The notes under the pieces are model-generated. The model had not been told where the DNA came from. It ran no database searches and worked only from the letters and a program-made list of their open reading frames with translations. Below are positions 34,318 to 44,132 of a stretch of DNA of 64,000 bases, piece by piece (the first letter of the stretch is position 1; the number at the start of each line of letters is the position of its first letter). Both the position numbers and the translations under genes were made by a program. The DNA is from Clostridium culturomicium (GTDB taxonomy: Bacteria; Bacillota; Clostridia; Clostridiales; Clostridiaceae): NCBI RefSeq assembly GCF_000821305.1, contig NZ_CCXK01000016.1, positions 547,033 through 611,032 on the forward strand, given 5' to 3'.

Positions 34318-36495
34318 TTACCTAAGTCTCTCTTCCCCTGCTAAAACTTCTTGATACAACAATAAATATACAGCTGAAGACCAGCTAAAGTTTGTTGCAT
34401 CAAGGCCTTTTCCCGTCAGCGGATTATAGTTCTCTCTAATAGTTCCTTCCCCAATTAAGCCTTCTGCATTATTAATAAGCTTTAAAGCCAATTCTACAGC
34501 TTCTTCCTTATATCCATAGTTCATCAATCCCTTAACTCCAAAATAAGCTTGATCCATCCAAACTGAACCTCTCCAATATGCTTCTGGTTGAAAGCTAGGA
34601 TTATCTAAGGCTGCTGTTCCCAGTGGCATTACAGAGTTAAATTTTGTTTCACACATCATGTTCTCCATAACTCTTTTCGCTCGTAAAGGTGATGCAGCCT
34701 TTGCCCACAGAGGTATCCATCCCTCTGGACCCATGCCTCTATTAGTTAAAAGATTTCTCTTCTTCCCATCTTCACTTATCTGTAAATCATAATAATATTC
34801 TGTTTTTTCATCAAACATATTTTCATTTATATATTTTTTAACATATTCCGCATCTTCTTCATACTTCATCGCTTCTTCATGATAACCAAGAATTTTATCA
34901 ATATTCCTTAAAAATACTTTTTCAGCATAAAGATATGAATTTAGATCTACTGATTCCTGATTAATAGAATATCCAATAACCTGACCATTATCATGCTTAT
35001 TCTCAAATACTTTTACTCCAGTATCTTCAGCTCCATAACCACTCACATCAAACCTTGGAGCATTATCCATTCCACTTTCCCAAGCTGCTGCTAAAATAAC
35101 TTGCTCACAGCTACAATTTTTCTCATGAACCATAGCTCCATATTCTGCAATTCCATTCTTATCATGATCTCTATTGTTATACCACCATTGATGATATAGC
35201 TTTAATTTTGGATACATATTTCTCAAAAACTCAATATCTTCAGTTGCTTTATAAGACATCCAGACAGTCCATGAAGCAAGAGGCGGTTTAGAATTTCTTT
35301 CATTCCAGTTTCCTCCATCTCCGCCTCTGCTTTTGTCCTTATTAAAAAATATGGCATCACATATTGCGCCTACATCCTTAGGCCTTAACTCATCATTACT
35401 TTTTATCTGATAATCAAATAAAGCTTCAATATTACTCTTAGCCAGCTCTCCATTAAACCTTGCAGCAGCCGCTGCATGCTTCCAGGAATCCCAAGCCCAT
35501 AATCCAATAAACCATTTATATGACATAGTTGGAACAACCCCATCATGAATTATTGCCCCTGCTGGACTTCTCCAGTTTGTTACTAAAGTCTCAACGGTTT
35601 TTACTATTGCTTCCTTATGCTTAAGTGATGAGATCTCATTGTTTTTCAAGGCTTTATTTAAATATTCCTGCCATCTAGTTTTATTCTCATCTAAGTACTT
35701 TTGTGGATTTTCAAAAACTTCTTCACCAATTATTAACTCTTTTTCAAGTTCCTTATGAGTAAAAATATAGATTTGAATTGAGTAATTTTTATACTCTTTA
35801 CCAGCACCAATTTTTATATTATTTTTTAGCAATGTGGAATATGTATCCCCACTAATTTCACTACTTACATCTTCATTAAAATTTATATAAAATCTCGCTT
35901 CCTCACTTGAAAAGAACTTATAGTTCTCTCTAACTTTTGAGAATCTAACTTGAATCCCTCTTTCTATGCTCTCTATACCTTGGTTTAATCTATACTGTGC
36001 CTCCTCTTCCCTCTCCCTGAATTCATTAAAAATACTTCCTGTCCACTTAAGCTTCAGTGTTAATTCCTGACTTGTTAGATTTCTAATTTTTGTCTCAATT
36101 AATGTACTTCTATTAGATACAAAAATTAAATTTAAAGACACCTCTATATCTTCAAGTTTGTAAGTTTGAACTAACTTTCCAGGATAATACTTAAACTCAA
36201 ACGTCCCCTCACTTAGCTCATACCATACTTTACTAATTTCATTGTAAATATTAACCTTGCTTATTGATGCTGATAAATTAATTGGATACTCTTCTGCAAT
36301 AATAACCGGACCTGGAAAACTTCCATAAAGCTCTTTAGAACCTTCTTTGGGAAGATAATAGCCGTGCCAAGCTCCTAAATCCGAAAAATTGTTATATCTA
36401 TTACATTGAACACCATCTCCATAGATTACATCAGTTGGTTCAGCACAAATATTTATTACATTAATAAAATCTTCAACATAGAACTTTTCTTTCAT
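34318..36495 (-). CDS. GH63-type glycosidase (YgjK-like)
   Basis: 725 residues. The N-terminal about 270 form a beta-sandwich (GSFPGPVIIAEEYPINLS...), and the rest is an (alpha/alpha)6 barrel. FIGLWAWDSWKHAAAAARFN, GGNWNERNSKPPLASWTVW and the late PEAYWRGSVWMDQAYFGVKGL resemble the catalytic barrel of GH63/clan GH-G enzymes such as E. coli YgjK and the MGH1-type domain. These hydrolyse alpha-glucosides; the substrate here is unknown. No signal peptide is visible, so it acts inside the cell. GGGGGAGAG precedes the ATG. No sugar transporter is adjacent. Confidence 0.82.
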   Translation of the reverse strand: MKEKFYVEDFINVINICAEPTDVIYGDGVQCNRYNNFSDLGAWHGYYLPKEGSKELYGSFPGPVIIAEEYPINLSASISKVNIYNEISKVWYELSEGTFEFKYYPGKLVQTYKLEDIEVSLNLIFVSNRSTLIETKIRNLTSQELTLKLKWTGSIFNEFREREEEAQYRLNQGIESIERGIQVRFSKVRENYKFFSSEEARFYINFNEDVSSEISGDTYSTLLKNNIKIGAGKEYKNYSIQIYIFTHKELEKELIIGEEVFENPQKYLDENKTRWQEYLNKALKNNEISSLKHKEAIVKTVETLVTNWRSPAGAIIHDGVVPTMSYKWFIGLWAWDSWKHAAAAARFNGELAKSNIEALFDYQIKSNDELRPKDVGAICDAIFFNKDKSRGGDGGNWNERNSKPPLASWTVWMSYKATEDIEFLRNMYPKLKLYHQWWYNNRDHDKNGIAEYGAMVHEKNCSCEQVILAAAWESGMDNAPRFDVSGYGAEDTGVKVFENKHDNGQVIGYSINQESVDLNSYLYAEKVFLRNIDKILGYHEEAMKYEEDAEYVKKYINENMFDEKTEYYYDLQISEDGKKRNLLTNRGMGPEGWIPLWAKAASPLRAKRVMENMMCETKFNSVMPLGTAALDNPSFQPEAYWRGSVWMDQAYFGVKGLMNYGYKEEAVELALKLINNAEGLIGEGTIRENYNPLTGKGLDATNFSWSSAVYLLLYQEVLAGEERLR

Positions 36496-36548
36496 ACTCT
36501 CCCCCTACTAAACTAAAATATTTGGTAAAATTTACATAATTTTATAGT

Positions 36549-36583
36549 AACATAAAAAACAGCACTTTAATATAAAGTGCTGT
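36549..36583 (-). terminator. Terminator after the AI-2E-family gene
   Basis: On the minus strand AACAGCACTTTA and TAAAGTGCTGTT arms enclose a short loop, followed by TTTTTATG. Confidence 0.85.
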
Positions 36584-36597
36584 TTCCTTAATAAATA

Positions 36598-37767
36598 TTA
36601 AATTTTTTCCTTTAGCCTTTTATAATCTGAGTATCTATTAAAGTATATCCTTAATAGCCCAGCAAATGGCATAGATAATATCATTCCCAAAGCTCCAAAA
36701 TAGCTTCCTCCAATTAAAACTGCAATTAAAACCCACACAGGTGACAATCCAATTTTATCTCCTACTATTTTAGGCTGAACAAAGTTTCCATCTATCTGCT
36801 GATATAAAAGAAGTAATACTGCACCTGCTATGCCTAGTGGAATACTTGTGAAAATACCAAAGAAAAATGCTAATGCAGCTCCAATGATTGGTCCCACGTA
36901 AGGAATTATATTTGTCACTCCAGCAATTACACCAATTAATATTGCAAATGGATGCCTTATTAAAAGAAGAAGCAAAGCTGAAACTATCCCTACTATTATT
37001 GAATCTAATACCTCGCCAACTAAGAAGCCACCAACTATATCATCAAGATCATGAATAAAAATTGAAATACCTCTTCCAATCCTAGGAGGAAATAAAACAT
37101 CCCGTATTCGCCTTAATTGATAAATTAATCGTTCTCTATCTATCAAAAAATACACCGTAAGAATAATGGTTACAACAGTATCTAAAACTATAGAAGATAA
37201 ATTTGAAAACAAAGAAAAAACCGTATTTAATGCTCCTTGAGCAACAACTCCAACCTTATCAATAATATCTCCTGATAAATGACCAGTATTCTGCACATTA
37301 ATATTCTTACTATTTAACTGCTGCACAAGCTCATTAGTCCAAGTTCTTAATTGTGCTTGAAACTCTGGCAGCGAATGAATTATTTCATTAATACTGCGAA
37401 GCATTGGAGGTATCAAGAAGTTATATACAAGAATCAACAAAATAACTACTACACCAAGCATAATTAAAACACTAATAAATCTAATCAACTTATTATATTT
37501 TTTTATTTTATCATTCTTTGAATTAAAACAGTTATATAAGAATTTATCTATATATTTAATTGGCTGATATAATAAATAGGCTAATAATATAGCATAAAGA
37601 ATTGGCGCTATAATTGAAAAAAACTCGCTTACTTCAAGGACCAAAAAATCTAATATGAAATCCCAATAGGCAATAATTTTAACTGCCAATACCGCCACAA
37701 TTGCAATAAAAATTATAATTACCCCATACTTAATATATAATTTATTACTTTTTAACTTATCTATCAT
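36598..37767 (-). CDS. AI-2E family transporter-like membrane protein
   Basis: About 389 residues with seven or eight membrane helices in the PF01594 pattern: two N-terminal helices, one at 100-125, a long soluble loop (residues 130-200), then GGFLVGEVLDSIIVGIVSALLLLLIRHPFAILIGVIAGVTNIIPYVGPIIGA and a final DGNFVQPKIVGDKIGLSPVWVLIAVLIGG. The last two motifs are diagnostic. Members include TqsA and Na+/H+ antiporter-like exporters; the cargo is unknown. I begin at the ATG at 37767, eight bases after AGGTGAG, rather than a GTG three codons upstream. Confidence 0.88.
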   Translation of the reverse strand: MIDKLKSNKLYIKYGVIIIFIAIVAVLAVKIIAYWDFILDFLVLEVSEFFSIIAPILYAILLAYLLYQPIKYIDKFLYNCFNSKNDKIKKYNKLIRFISVLIMLGVVVILLILVYNFLIPPMLRSINEIIHSLPEFQAQLRTWTNELVQQLNSKNINVQNTGHLSGDIIDKVGVVAQGALNTVFSLFSNLSSIVLDTVVTIILTVYFLIDRERLIYQLRRIRDVLFPPRIGRGISIFIHDLDDIVGGFLVGEVLDSIIVGIVSALLLLLIRHPFAILIGVIAGVTNIIPYVGPIIGAALAFFFGIFTSIPLGIAGAVLLLLYQQIDGNFVQPKIVGDKIGLSPVWVLIAVLIGGSYFGALGMILSMPFAGLLRIYFNRYSDYKRLKEKI

Positions 37768-37944
37768 CTTACTCACCTAACATCATAAATTTATTCTGTA
37801 TTACTTTACCCCAATAAATTCGTATTGATGTATTATATAAATTTTATAATTAAGCCCATAGTAATAGTAACATTTTTATATTTATAGTAAAATCAAAGAA
37901 ACAACCATATCTTTTAATTCATCAAAATAAATGGAGATGATTTT

Positions 37945-38634
37945 ATGAATAAACAAACAAGACTATTAATTGCAGATGATGATAATGATATTAGACAAAT
38001 CCTTGAAATTCTCTTTACAGGTGAAGGTTACGAAGTAATTGAGGCAAGGAATGGAGTTGAAGCTGTTGAGCTTACGGATAGCTCAATTGACCTTATAATC
38101 CTTGATGTTAATATGCCAGGTAAATCAGGTTTTATAGCCAGCTCTGAAATCAGAAAAAAGACCCTGGCACCAATTCTGTTCCTAACGGCCTATTCTCAAG
38201 AATCAGATAAAACTATGGGGTATTCTGCTGGCGGTGATGATTATATAACAAAACCCTTTTCTAATTCAGAATTGCTTCTCAAAGTAAAGGCGCTTCTGCG
38301 CAGATATCAAGTTTATCAACCTCACCCCAAAAGCATTGTATCAAAAATAGAATTAAATGGACTGACTGTTGATACCCAAACTGAGGAAGTCTGGCTAAAT
38401 AAAACCCTTATTTCTCTTACACATACTGAATATAAAATACTAGAGCTTCTTATTACTAATAGGAAGAAAATCTTTTCTATTGATCACATCTATAGTGTTA
38501 TTTGGAATGATGATGTAGTTGGTGATAGTGCTGTAATGGTTCATATTAAAAACCTTAGGAAGAAAATTGAAACTGATACAAGAAATCCAAAACATATTAA
38601 AACTGCATGGGGAAAGGGATATTACATTGATTAG
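37945..38634 (+). CDS. OmpR/PhoB-family response regulator
   Basis: 229 residues. The receiver has acidic residues in LLIADDDNDIRQ, the phospho-acceptor Asp in LIILDVNMPGKSG (about residue 53), T in FLTAYSQ and K in YITKPFSNSELL. The winged-helix output has ILELLITNRKKIFSIDHIYSVIWNDDVVGDSAVMVHIKNLRKKIETD. It binds direct-repeat promoter sites when phosphorylated by the kinase encoded next. The end of this gene overlaps the kinase start (TTGATTAG), typical of coupled translation. GGAGATG lies upstream of the ATG. Confidence 0.93.
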   Translation: MNKQTRLLIADDDNDIRQILEILFTGEGYEVIEARNGVEAVELTDSSIDLIILDVNMPGKSGFIASSEIRKKTLAPILFLTAYSQESDKTMGYSAGGDDYITKPFSNSELLLKVKALLRRYQVYQPHPKSIVSKIELNGLTVDTQTEEVWLNKTLISLTHTEYKILELLITNRKKIFSIDHIYSVIWNDDVVGDSAVMVHIKNLRKKIETDTRNPKHIKTAWGKGYYID

Positions 38635-39664
38635 ACTATATAAAGTTCCTAAGCTAGCTTTAGAGTTTATCGGCTACGTTGCTTTGTCCTTAATACTTGC
38701 TGCCTTTAGTAGTGCCTTTCTATTTTATACCTCCATAGGTTTAGCAAACAAGGCCGTAATTGAAGGGAAATACCCCACATCTTCAATATCTGAACCACAA
38801 TTTATTACTTGGCTACAGCTTATATGTATTATAGCTGGAATAATTATCTTTCTCGCTTTTTTGGTATATTTTCTAGCTGGCAAAATTTCATACATCTTAA
38901 CAATAAAAGAGGCTATTGAAAGCTATAAGTCTGGAAATCTAACATCTGAAATTGAGCTTATCGGTGAAGATGAGCTTACTGATTTAGCTGATTCTTTTAA
39001 TAGTCTTTTAATAGCACTATCAAATCACACAAAAAATGAAGAGAAACAAAAACTTGAAAAAGACGAGTTAATTAGAGGGCTTTCTCATGATATTAGAACA
39101 CCTCTAACTTCAATAATCTCTTATGCTGATTTTATAAAAACTAAAAAATATGATTGCGAGGAAAAACTTCAATCCTACGCTGAATTAATTCAACTTAAGG
39201 CTACTAAAATAGATGAACTATCTAAAGCAATGTTGGATACACCTAGCAATAATAAAACTTCCCTTTTAGAAGGTAAGGTTATGTTTGAACAATTTATAAG
39301 CGAATTTGAAGATGCATTGGAGAGCAGTGGATTTTCCATTAATACAGATACCCTCGGTTTAATAAATTTTAAAACCGCTCTTGACCCTCAAGATATTTCT
39401 AGAATCTTTGATAACCTATATTCAAACATAATCAAATATGCAGATAAAAAAGAGAAAATAACTTTAAAAGCCTTTGTAAAAAACAATGAAATATTTTTAA
39501 TTCAAAGTAATTCAATTAATTTTCATACCTCATTAAATGAAGAAAGTCACGGTATTGGCTTGAAAAATATTCAAAAAATAGTACTAAGGTATCATGGTGA
39601 AATGGACTGCTTTACTACTAGCACTACCTATACCTTTAAAGTTAAGTTACCATTTCCTTTATAA
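38627..39664 (+). CDS. Sensor histidine kinase
   Basis: About 345 residues starting at TTG 38627, chosen because GGGGAAAGGG lies just upstream; the longer in-frame form from 38567 would be read inside the regulator. Two membrane helices (about 15-35 and 62-88) flank a short outside loop, followed by a HAMP-like linker, the H-box LIRGLSHDIRTPLTSIISY, and an ATP-binding domain with DNLYSNIIKYADKKEKITLKA and ESHGIGLKNIQKIVLRYHGE. The N box is degenerate (DNLYSNI). It should sense an envelope signal and phosphorylate the adjacent regulator. A small membrane protein lies downstream. Confidence 0.88.
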   Translation: MIRLYKVPKLALEFIGYVALSLILAAFSSAFLFYTSIGLANKAVIEGKYPTSSISEPQFITWLQLICIIAGIIIFLAFLVYFLAGKISYILTIKEAIESYKSGNLTSEIELIGEDELTDLADSFNSLLIALSNHTKNEEKQKLEKDELIRGLSHDIRTPLTSIISYADFIKTKKYDCEEKLQSYAELIQLKATKIDELSKAMLDTPSNNKTSLLEGKVMFEQFISEFEDALESSGFSINTDTLGLINFKTALDPQDISRIFDNLYSNIIKYADKKEKITLKAFVKNNEIFLIQSNSINFHTSLNEESHGIGLKNIQKIVLRYHGEMDCFTTSTTYTFKVKLPFPL

Positions 39665-39779
39665 AGTCTTTAGAATTCTTTAGAATTCTATTACTAAAAA
39701 ACACATATACTTCACTTATAATAAAAGTATAAGATTAATTAAGATTTATAATTATTATGAATCTATAGGAGGTAAAATT

Positions 39780-40100
39780 ATGGAACTTTTATTAATAATG
39801 TTTATTGTACTTGCAGTAGCTAGTGGACTTGGTATTGCTTTCTTATATCTTTCAAAAAATCCTAAAACTAAAACTATATTCTTCTATTTTACTGCAGTGT
39901 TATCTATGCTTATAGCTCTTCTTAATGCAACAAGTCAGCCTAGCAACTACATAATGGAACAGCTTATCTCATGGGCCTTTGGATTCCTTGCAGTAATTTC
40001 AATAATTATCAAAGTTAAAAATCCACAAAAAACATCATTAGCGAATTTGCTTGTAACAATATCTATTTTGTGTGGATTAACTTATCTATTCTTCTTTTAA
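39780..40100 (+). CDS. Small three-helix membrane protein
   Basis: 106 residues, almost wholly hydrophobic with helices at about 2-22, 32-48 and 62-80, plus a last one near the end. LSKNPKTKTIFFYFT and KVKNPQKTSLANLL are the polar turns. AGGAGG precedes the ATG. It lies 115 bases after the two-component genes, so it may be a target of that system or independent; no other genes share its unit. No family is recognised. Confidence 0.6.
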   Translation: MELLLIMFIVLAVASGLGIAFLYLSKNPKTKTIFFYFTAVLSMLIALLNATSQPSNYIMEQLISWAFGFLAVISIIIKVKNPQKTSLANLLVTISILCGLTYLFFF

Positions 40101-40109
40101 ATTATAGTT

Positions 40110-40146
40110 CTTACAGCCTTTCTATTTAGAAAGGCTGTTTTTTTAT
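40110..40146 (+). terminator. Terminator after the small membrane protein
   Basis: ACAGCCTTTCTA and AGAAAGGCTGT arms are followed by TTTTTTTA. Confidence 0.85.
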
Positions 40147-40324
40147 CCTATGACCTTTTATTTAATATTTAAATAAAGTAACCCTAAAATTATAGGCCTA
40201 GTTGATTATTCACCTAAGCCTCTTTTAGTTTATCGTTTTTCTTTTAACAATTTTTCAATTTTTCATTACCATTGATTAGCTTTTCTAAAGTATATCATCA
40301 GAAATTATTATGTTTATTTTTTAT

Positions 40325-41227
40325 TTACCTAATTAAATCCATAACTTCTGAACGTTTAAAGCTTGAAGCAACTTGTATAAAGTTTACAATGCGTGGAGAT
40401 AAAAACTTATTTTTATGATATACAATTGAAAAAGAACGATTCCATGTACAAGTTTCATTCTTTAAAATTACAATATCTCCATTTTTAATTTCTTCTTCAA
40501 CTAATCTTACAGATAATACTGATAAACATCCTTGTTCAAGAACAGCATCGATTAAGGCTGTTGGACAATTTGCAACTACACTTTCTTTTATTTTAATTCC
40601 ATGTTTATTTATATAATTCTCGAACTGTTCTCTTGTCCCACTTCCTCTTTCTCTCATTGCAAATCGTTGATTATTCAATGCCTCTACAGTGAAATGACGA
40701 GATTTTGCCAATGGATGCTCCCTATTGCATACTAAAACTAAATAATCATCTACAGCTGGAATGCTGATTAAATCTGCACTCTTAACTACACCTTCCACCA
40801 AGGCGATATCTATATTAGCATTTAATAATTCCTCTTCAATTATTTGTGTATTGTTAACATAAGAATAGATTTCAATACTTTCATCTATATTTTTTATCTT
40901 TTTTATTATATCGTTTATCAAACAACTTCCAACAGTTACAGTTGATCCAATACGAAAAGTTGGATTTTTTGATGTTTCTAACATCCGCCTTTCTAATTCA
41001 TCAAATTGCTGTACAACCTGTTTTGAATAAGACAACAGCTTTTTTCCTTCTTCAGTTATATATAGTTTTTTTGATAAACGTTCAAATAGCAGAAAACCAT
41101 AATGCTCTTCAAGCTCTTTAATTATTTGACTGATTGTTGGCTGAGACAAATAAAATTTAGCTGCTGCAATACTCATTTTTCCACTTTCCGCAACTTCATT
41201 AAATACCCTTAAATGTTTTATTGTCAT
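40325..41227 (-). CDS. LysR family transcriptional regulator
   Basis: 300 residues. The N-terminal winged helix (HLRVFNEVAESGKMSIAAAKFYLSQPTISQIIKELEEHYGFLLFERLSKKLYITEEG) is classic, followed by a co-inducer domain with FRIGSTVTVGSCLINDIIKK and ERGSGTREQFENYI, the ligand-binding pattern of CysB/CysL-like regulators. It is transcribed divergently from the CoA-disulfide reductase gene, across a 185-base gap holding a dyad at 41319-41340. That arrangement suggests it controls the sulfur-redox pair and its own gene. GGGGGA precedes the ATG. The inducer is unknown. Confidence 0.9.
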   Translation of the reverse strand: MTIKHLRVFNEVAESGKMSIAAAKFYLSQPTISQIIKELEEHYGFLLFERLSKKLYITEEGKKLLSYSKQVVQQFDELERRMLETSKNPTFRIGSTVTVGSCLINDIIKKIKNIDESIEIYSYVNNTQIIEEELLNANIDIALVEGVVKSADLISIPAVDDYLVLVCNREHPLAKSRHFTVEALNNQRFAMRERGSGTREQFENYINKHGIKIKESVVANCPTALIDAVLEQGCLSVLSVRLVEEEIKNGDIVILKNETCTWNRSFSIVYHKNKFLSPRIVNFIQVASSFKRSEVMDLIR

Positions 41228-41318
41228 TTAAATTCCCCCTTTTGCGGAATAAGCCTATCCCTTAACGTATCTTCATTTTATTCCTAAAAATAGCATGAAA
41301 ATTCATTAGTTTTTCCTA

Positions 41319-41340
41319 TGATATTAATAAAATAATATCA
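41319..41340. promoter_or_regulatory. Candidate LysR-type operator
   Basis: TGATATT and AATATCA form a perfect seven-base dyad with an eight-base spacer, between the divergent regulator and reductase genes. This fits the T-N11-A type spacing of LysR sites. Confidence 0.5.
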
Positions 41341-41412
41341 CTTTCCTAATATTAACACAAATGCTATATTATAAATGTAATATGTTAAAAATAATACAAA
41401 GGAAGTGTTTCT

Positions 41413-43038
41413 ATGAAAATACTTATTATCGGAGGTGTAGCAGCTGGTACCAAAGTCGCTGCTAAATTAAAAAGAGAAAATCGTGATATAGATATTACAA
41501 TCTTAACCAAAAGTAATGATATTTCATATGCAGGATGTGGTTTGCCCTACTATGTTGGTGATTTAATCCATGAACGTTCTCAGCTTATTGTAAATACTCC
41601 AGAAAGCTTTTCTGCCCTTACAGGAGTTAATGTTTTAACTCAAATGGAAGTTAATAAAGTAAATCAAGCTGAAAAAACTGTACTTGCTTTAAATTTATCA
41701 ACAAATGAAGTCTCTACATTTAACTATGACAAATTAGTCATCGCTTCCGGAGCAAACCCAATTAAACCAAACCTTGAAGGCATTAACTTAAAAGGTGTTT
41801 ACTTTATGAGAACACCAGAAGACGCAATCTCCTTAAGAGCTTCTGTTGAGGCTGGTGAAATTAAACGTGCTATCGTTGTAGGTGGCGGCTTTATCGGACT
41901 TGAGGTTGCTGAAAACTTAGCTTTACAAGGAGTTAAAGTATCTGTTCTTGATATGGCAGATCATATACTTCCAGGCTTTGATGAAGAAATCTGTGAATAT
42001 GTGGAGAACCATCTTGCAGATCAAGGTATCATGACCTTCACAAACACTCGACTTGAAGGTATTCTTGGAGAGGAAAAGGTAGAAAAAGTGCAAACTCAAA
42101 AACGTGCAATGAAATGCGATGCAGTAATACTTGCAATGGGTATACGTGCAAACACAAGCTTTTTAGACGGCACTTCAATTGAACTAATGCCTAACAGAAC
42201 AATAAAGGTGAATGAATACTTACAAACTAACGATGAAAATATCTATGCAGTTGGTGACTGTGCCTCTGTAATAAACTCTATTACAAAAGCTCCAACTTGG
42301 TCTCCAATGGGATCTTCAGCAAATATCGAAGGCCGTATAGCTGCAAAAAATATTGCTGGTGCTGCACTAAAATATAATGGTGTACTTGGTACTGGAGTAT
42401 GTAAATTACCTAAATTAAATGTGGGACGTACTGGTCTAACCGAAACTCAAGCAACAGCCGCTGGCTTTAATGCAGTTTCCGTTATAACTGTAGTAGATGA
42501 TAAAGCTCACTACTATCCAGACGCATCAATATTCATAGTAAAAATGATTGCTGATAAAGATACAAAGAAATTATTAGGTCTTCAGGTCCTTGGTAAAGGT
42601 GCCGTTGATAAAATGGTTGATATAGCAGTTACCGCTATTACAATGAATGCTTCTCTAGAGGATATTGAGAATATGGATTTAGCTTATGCACCTCCATTCT
42701 CAACAGCAATTCACCCCTTCTCACATACTGTGAATATACTTCTTAACAAGATAAGTGGAGAATTTTCAACGATAACTCCCCTTGAATATAAAACAAATAA
42801 GCCAGAGGGTTATCAGGTAATTGATGCTTCAATGACTCCTTATATCCCTGGAGCCTCTTATATTGATCTTTCAAAAGTATCAGGACCTGTAGATGGATAT
42901 GATTTAGATGCCAAACTGCTATTAGTTTGTTCAAAAGGTAAACGTGCATATCTTTTACAAAATCGTTTAAAACATTATGGTTATACAAATACCCTTGTCC
43001 TTGAAGGTGGCTCCACTTTTTCAGAAGTGGAATTGTAA
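41413..43038 (+). CDS. CoA-disulfide reductase-type flavoprotein with C-terminal rhodanese
   Basis: 541 residues. N-terminal FAD domain GGVAAGTKVAAKLKRENRDIDITILTK, active-site cysteine in ISYAGCGLPYYVGDLI (Cys about 43), NAD(P) domain RAIVVGGGFIGLEVAENLALQG and second FAD motif ENIYAVGDCAS. After the dimerisation domain the last about 90 residues form a rhodanese: VIDASMTPYIPGASYIDLS, then LLVCSKGKRAYLLQNRLKHYGY with its cysteine loop. Such fusions reduce CoA disulfide or persulfides, the rhodanese handling sulfane sulfur. The siroheme reductase gene follows 32 bases later. AAAGGAAG precedes the ATG. Confidence 0.88.
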   Translation: MKILIIGGVAAGTKVAAKLKRENRDIDITILTKSNDISYAGCGLPYYVGDLIHERSQLIVNTPESFSALTGVNVLTQMEVNKVNQAEKTVLALNLSTNEVSTFNYDKLVIASGANPIKPNLEGINLKGVYFMRTPEDAISLRASVEAGEIKRAIVVGGGFIGLEVAENLALQGVKVSVLDMADHILPGFDEEICEYVENHLADQGIMTFTNTRLEGILGEEKVEKVQTQKRAMKCDAVILAMGIRANTSFLDGTSIELMPNRTIKVNEYLQTNDENIYAVGDCASVINSITKAPTWSPMGSSANIEGRIAAKNIAGAALKYNGVLGTGVCKLPKLNVGRTGLTETQATAAGFNAVSVITVVDDKAHYYPDASIFIVKMIADKDTKKLLGLQVLGKGAVDKMVDIAVTAITMNASLEDIENMDLAYAPPFSTAIHPFSHTVNILLNKISGEFSTITPLEYKTNKPEGYQVIDASMTPYIPGASYIDLSKVSGPVDGYDLDAKLLLVCSKGKRAYLLQNRLKHYGYTNTLVLEGGSTFSEVEL

Positions 43039-43070
43039 TAAAAATTTTTATACTTATGGAGGAATTAACA

Positions 43071-44027
43071 ATGATAACACAACTTAAAGTGACCCCAGAA
43101 GATGAAAAGAGAGTAAAAGCCATGGGCTTTTTAAGAAACAAAGGAACCGACTGTTTCTCTGGAAGAATTATAACTGTAAATGGTAAAATTACTGCTGCTC
43201 AAAATAAATGTTTATCTGAAGCTTCAGAGTTATATGGTAATGGTATTGTAACTTTAACTACTCGTTTAACTTTTGAATGCCAAGGAATTCATTATGACAA
43301 TATTGAAAAATTCCAACAATACATTGCAAAAGAAGGCTTAGTAACCGGTGGTACTGGTTCTAAAGTACGTCCTGTTGTATCTTGTAAAGGTACTACCTGT
43401 CAGTATGGTTTAATTGATACCTTTGCTCTTTCTGAAGAAATCCACGAAAGATTCTTCAATGGATATTCAACAGTTAAATTACCTCATAAATTTAAGATAG
43501 CAGTTGGCGGATGTCCTAATAACTGTGTAAAGCCAGATTTAAATGACATTGGTATTATAGGACAAAGAATCCCTAATTATGATTCTGATAATTGTAATGG
43601 CTGTAAAAAATGTTCTATTGTAAGTGCATGTCCAATAAAGGCTGCAACCCTTGAAGATGGTATCCTTGAAATCGACAAAGACCGTTGCAACAATTGTGGC
43701 CGTTGTATTGGAAAATGCCCCTTTGACTGCATAGAGGATGGTACAACAGGTTACAAAATCTATATCGGAGGAAGATGGGGTAAAAGCATTTCTCACGGTA
43801 TTCCTCTAAGCAAAATCTTCACTTCAAAGGAAGAAGCCTTGAATATACTAGAAAAGTTAATTCTACTTTACAGAGAAAAGGGACAAACCGGAGAACGTTT
43901 AGCTCAAACTATTGAACGTATTGGCTTTGATGCTTTTGAAAAAGAATTGCTTTCAAATGATATTTTAGAGCGTAAACAAGAAATATTAGATGCTAAACTA
44001 CACTTAGTTGGTGGTGCCACTTGCTAG
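43071..44027 (+). CDS. Siroheme sulfite reductase-like protein with ferredoxin domain (AsrC-like)
   Basis: 318 residues from the ATG at 43071, seven bases after GGAGGA. The siroheme-[4Fe-4S] motif is CKGTTCQYG and GGCPNNCVKPD (CxxxxxC...CxxxC, near residues 103 and 150). Two ferredoxin clusters follow: CNGCKKCSIVSACPIKAA and CNNCGRCIGKCPFDCIE. The C-terminus continues the reductase fold. This is the plan of AsrC, the catalytic subunit of anaerobic sulfite reductase, but asrA and asrB are not adjacent. Its likely electron source is the preceding flavoprotein; substrate could be sulfite, nitrite or another sulfur oxyanion. Siroheme could come from the cobA and sirC genes at 59-62 kb. Confidence 0.82.
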   Translation: MITQLKVTPEDEKRVKAMGFLRNKGTDCFSGRIITVNGKITAAQNKCLSEASELYGNGIVTLTTRLTFECQGIHYDNIEKFQQYIAKEGLVTGGTGSKVRPVVSCKGTTCQYGLIDTFALSEEIHERFFNGYSTVKLPHKFKIAVGGCPNNCVKPDLNDIGIIGQRIPNYDSDNCNGCKKCSIVSACPIKAATLEDGILEIDKDRCNNCGRCIGKCPFDCIEDGTTGYKIYIGGRWGKSISHGIPLSKIFTSKEEALNILEKLILLYREKGQTGERLAQTIERIGFDAFEKELLSNDILERKQEILDAKLHLVGGATC

Positions 44028-44070
44028 ATTAACTTATTTGCTTTATATATAGGGTAAAAGATTAACTATA

Positions 44071-44104
44071 AAAATAACCTTAGCTAGAAACTAAGGTTAT
44101 TTCT
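44071..44104. terminator. Bidirectional terminator
   Basis: AAATAACCTTAG and CTAAGGTTATTT arms with a CTAGAAA loop separate the convergent AsrC-like and galR genes. Confidence 0.85.
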
Positions 44105-44132
44105 ATTTATATCAAGCTTTATTTATTAATAT

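Noticed and set aside
38567..38626. Longer start for the kinase inside the regulator gene
   Set aside because: No ribosome site precedes it; the TTG at 38627 has GGGGAAAGGG and gives the usual start at the first membrane helix.
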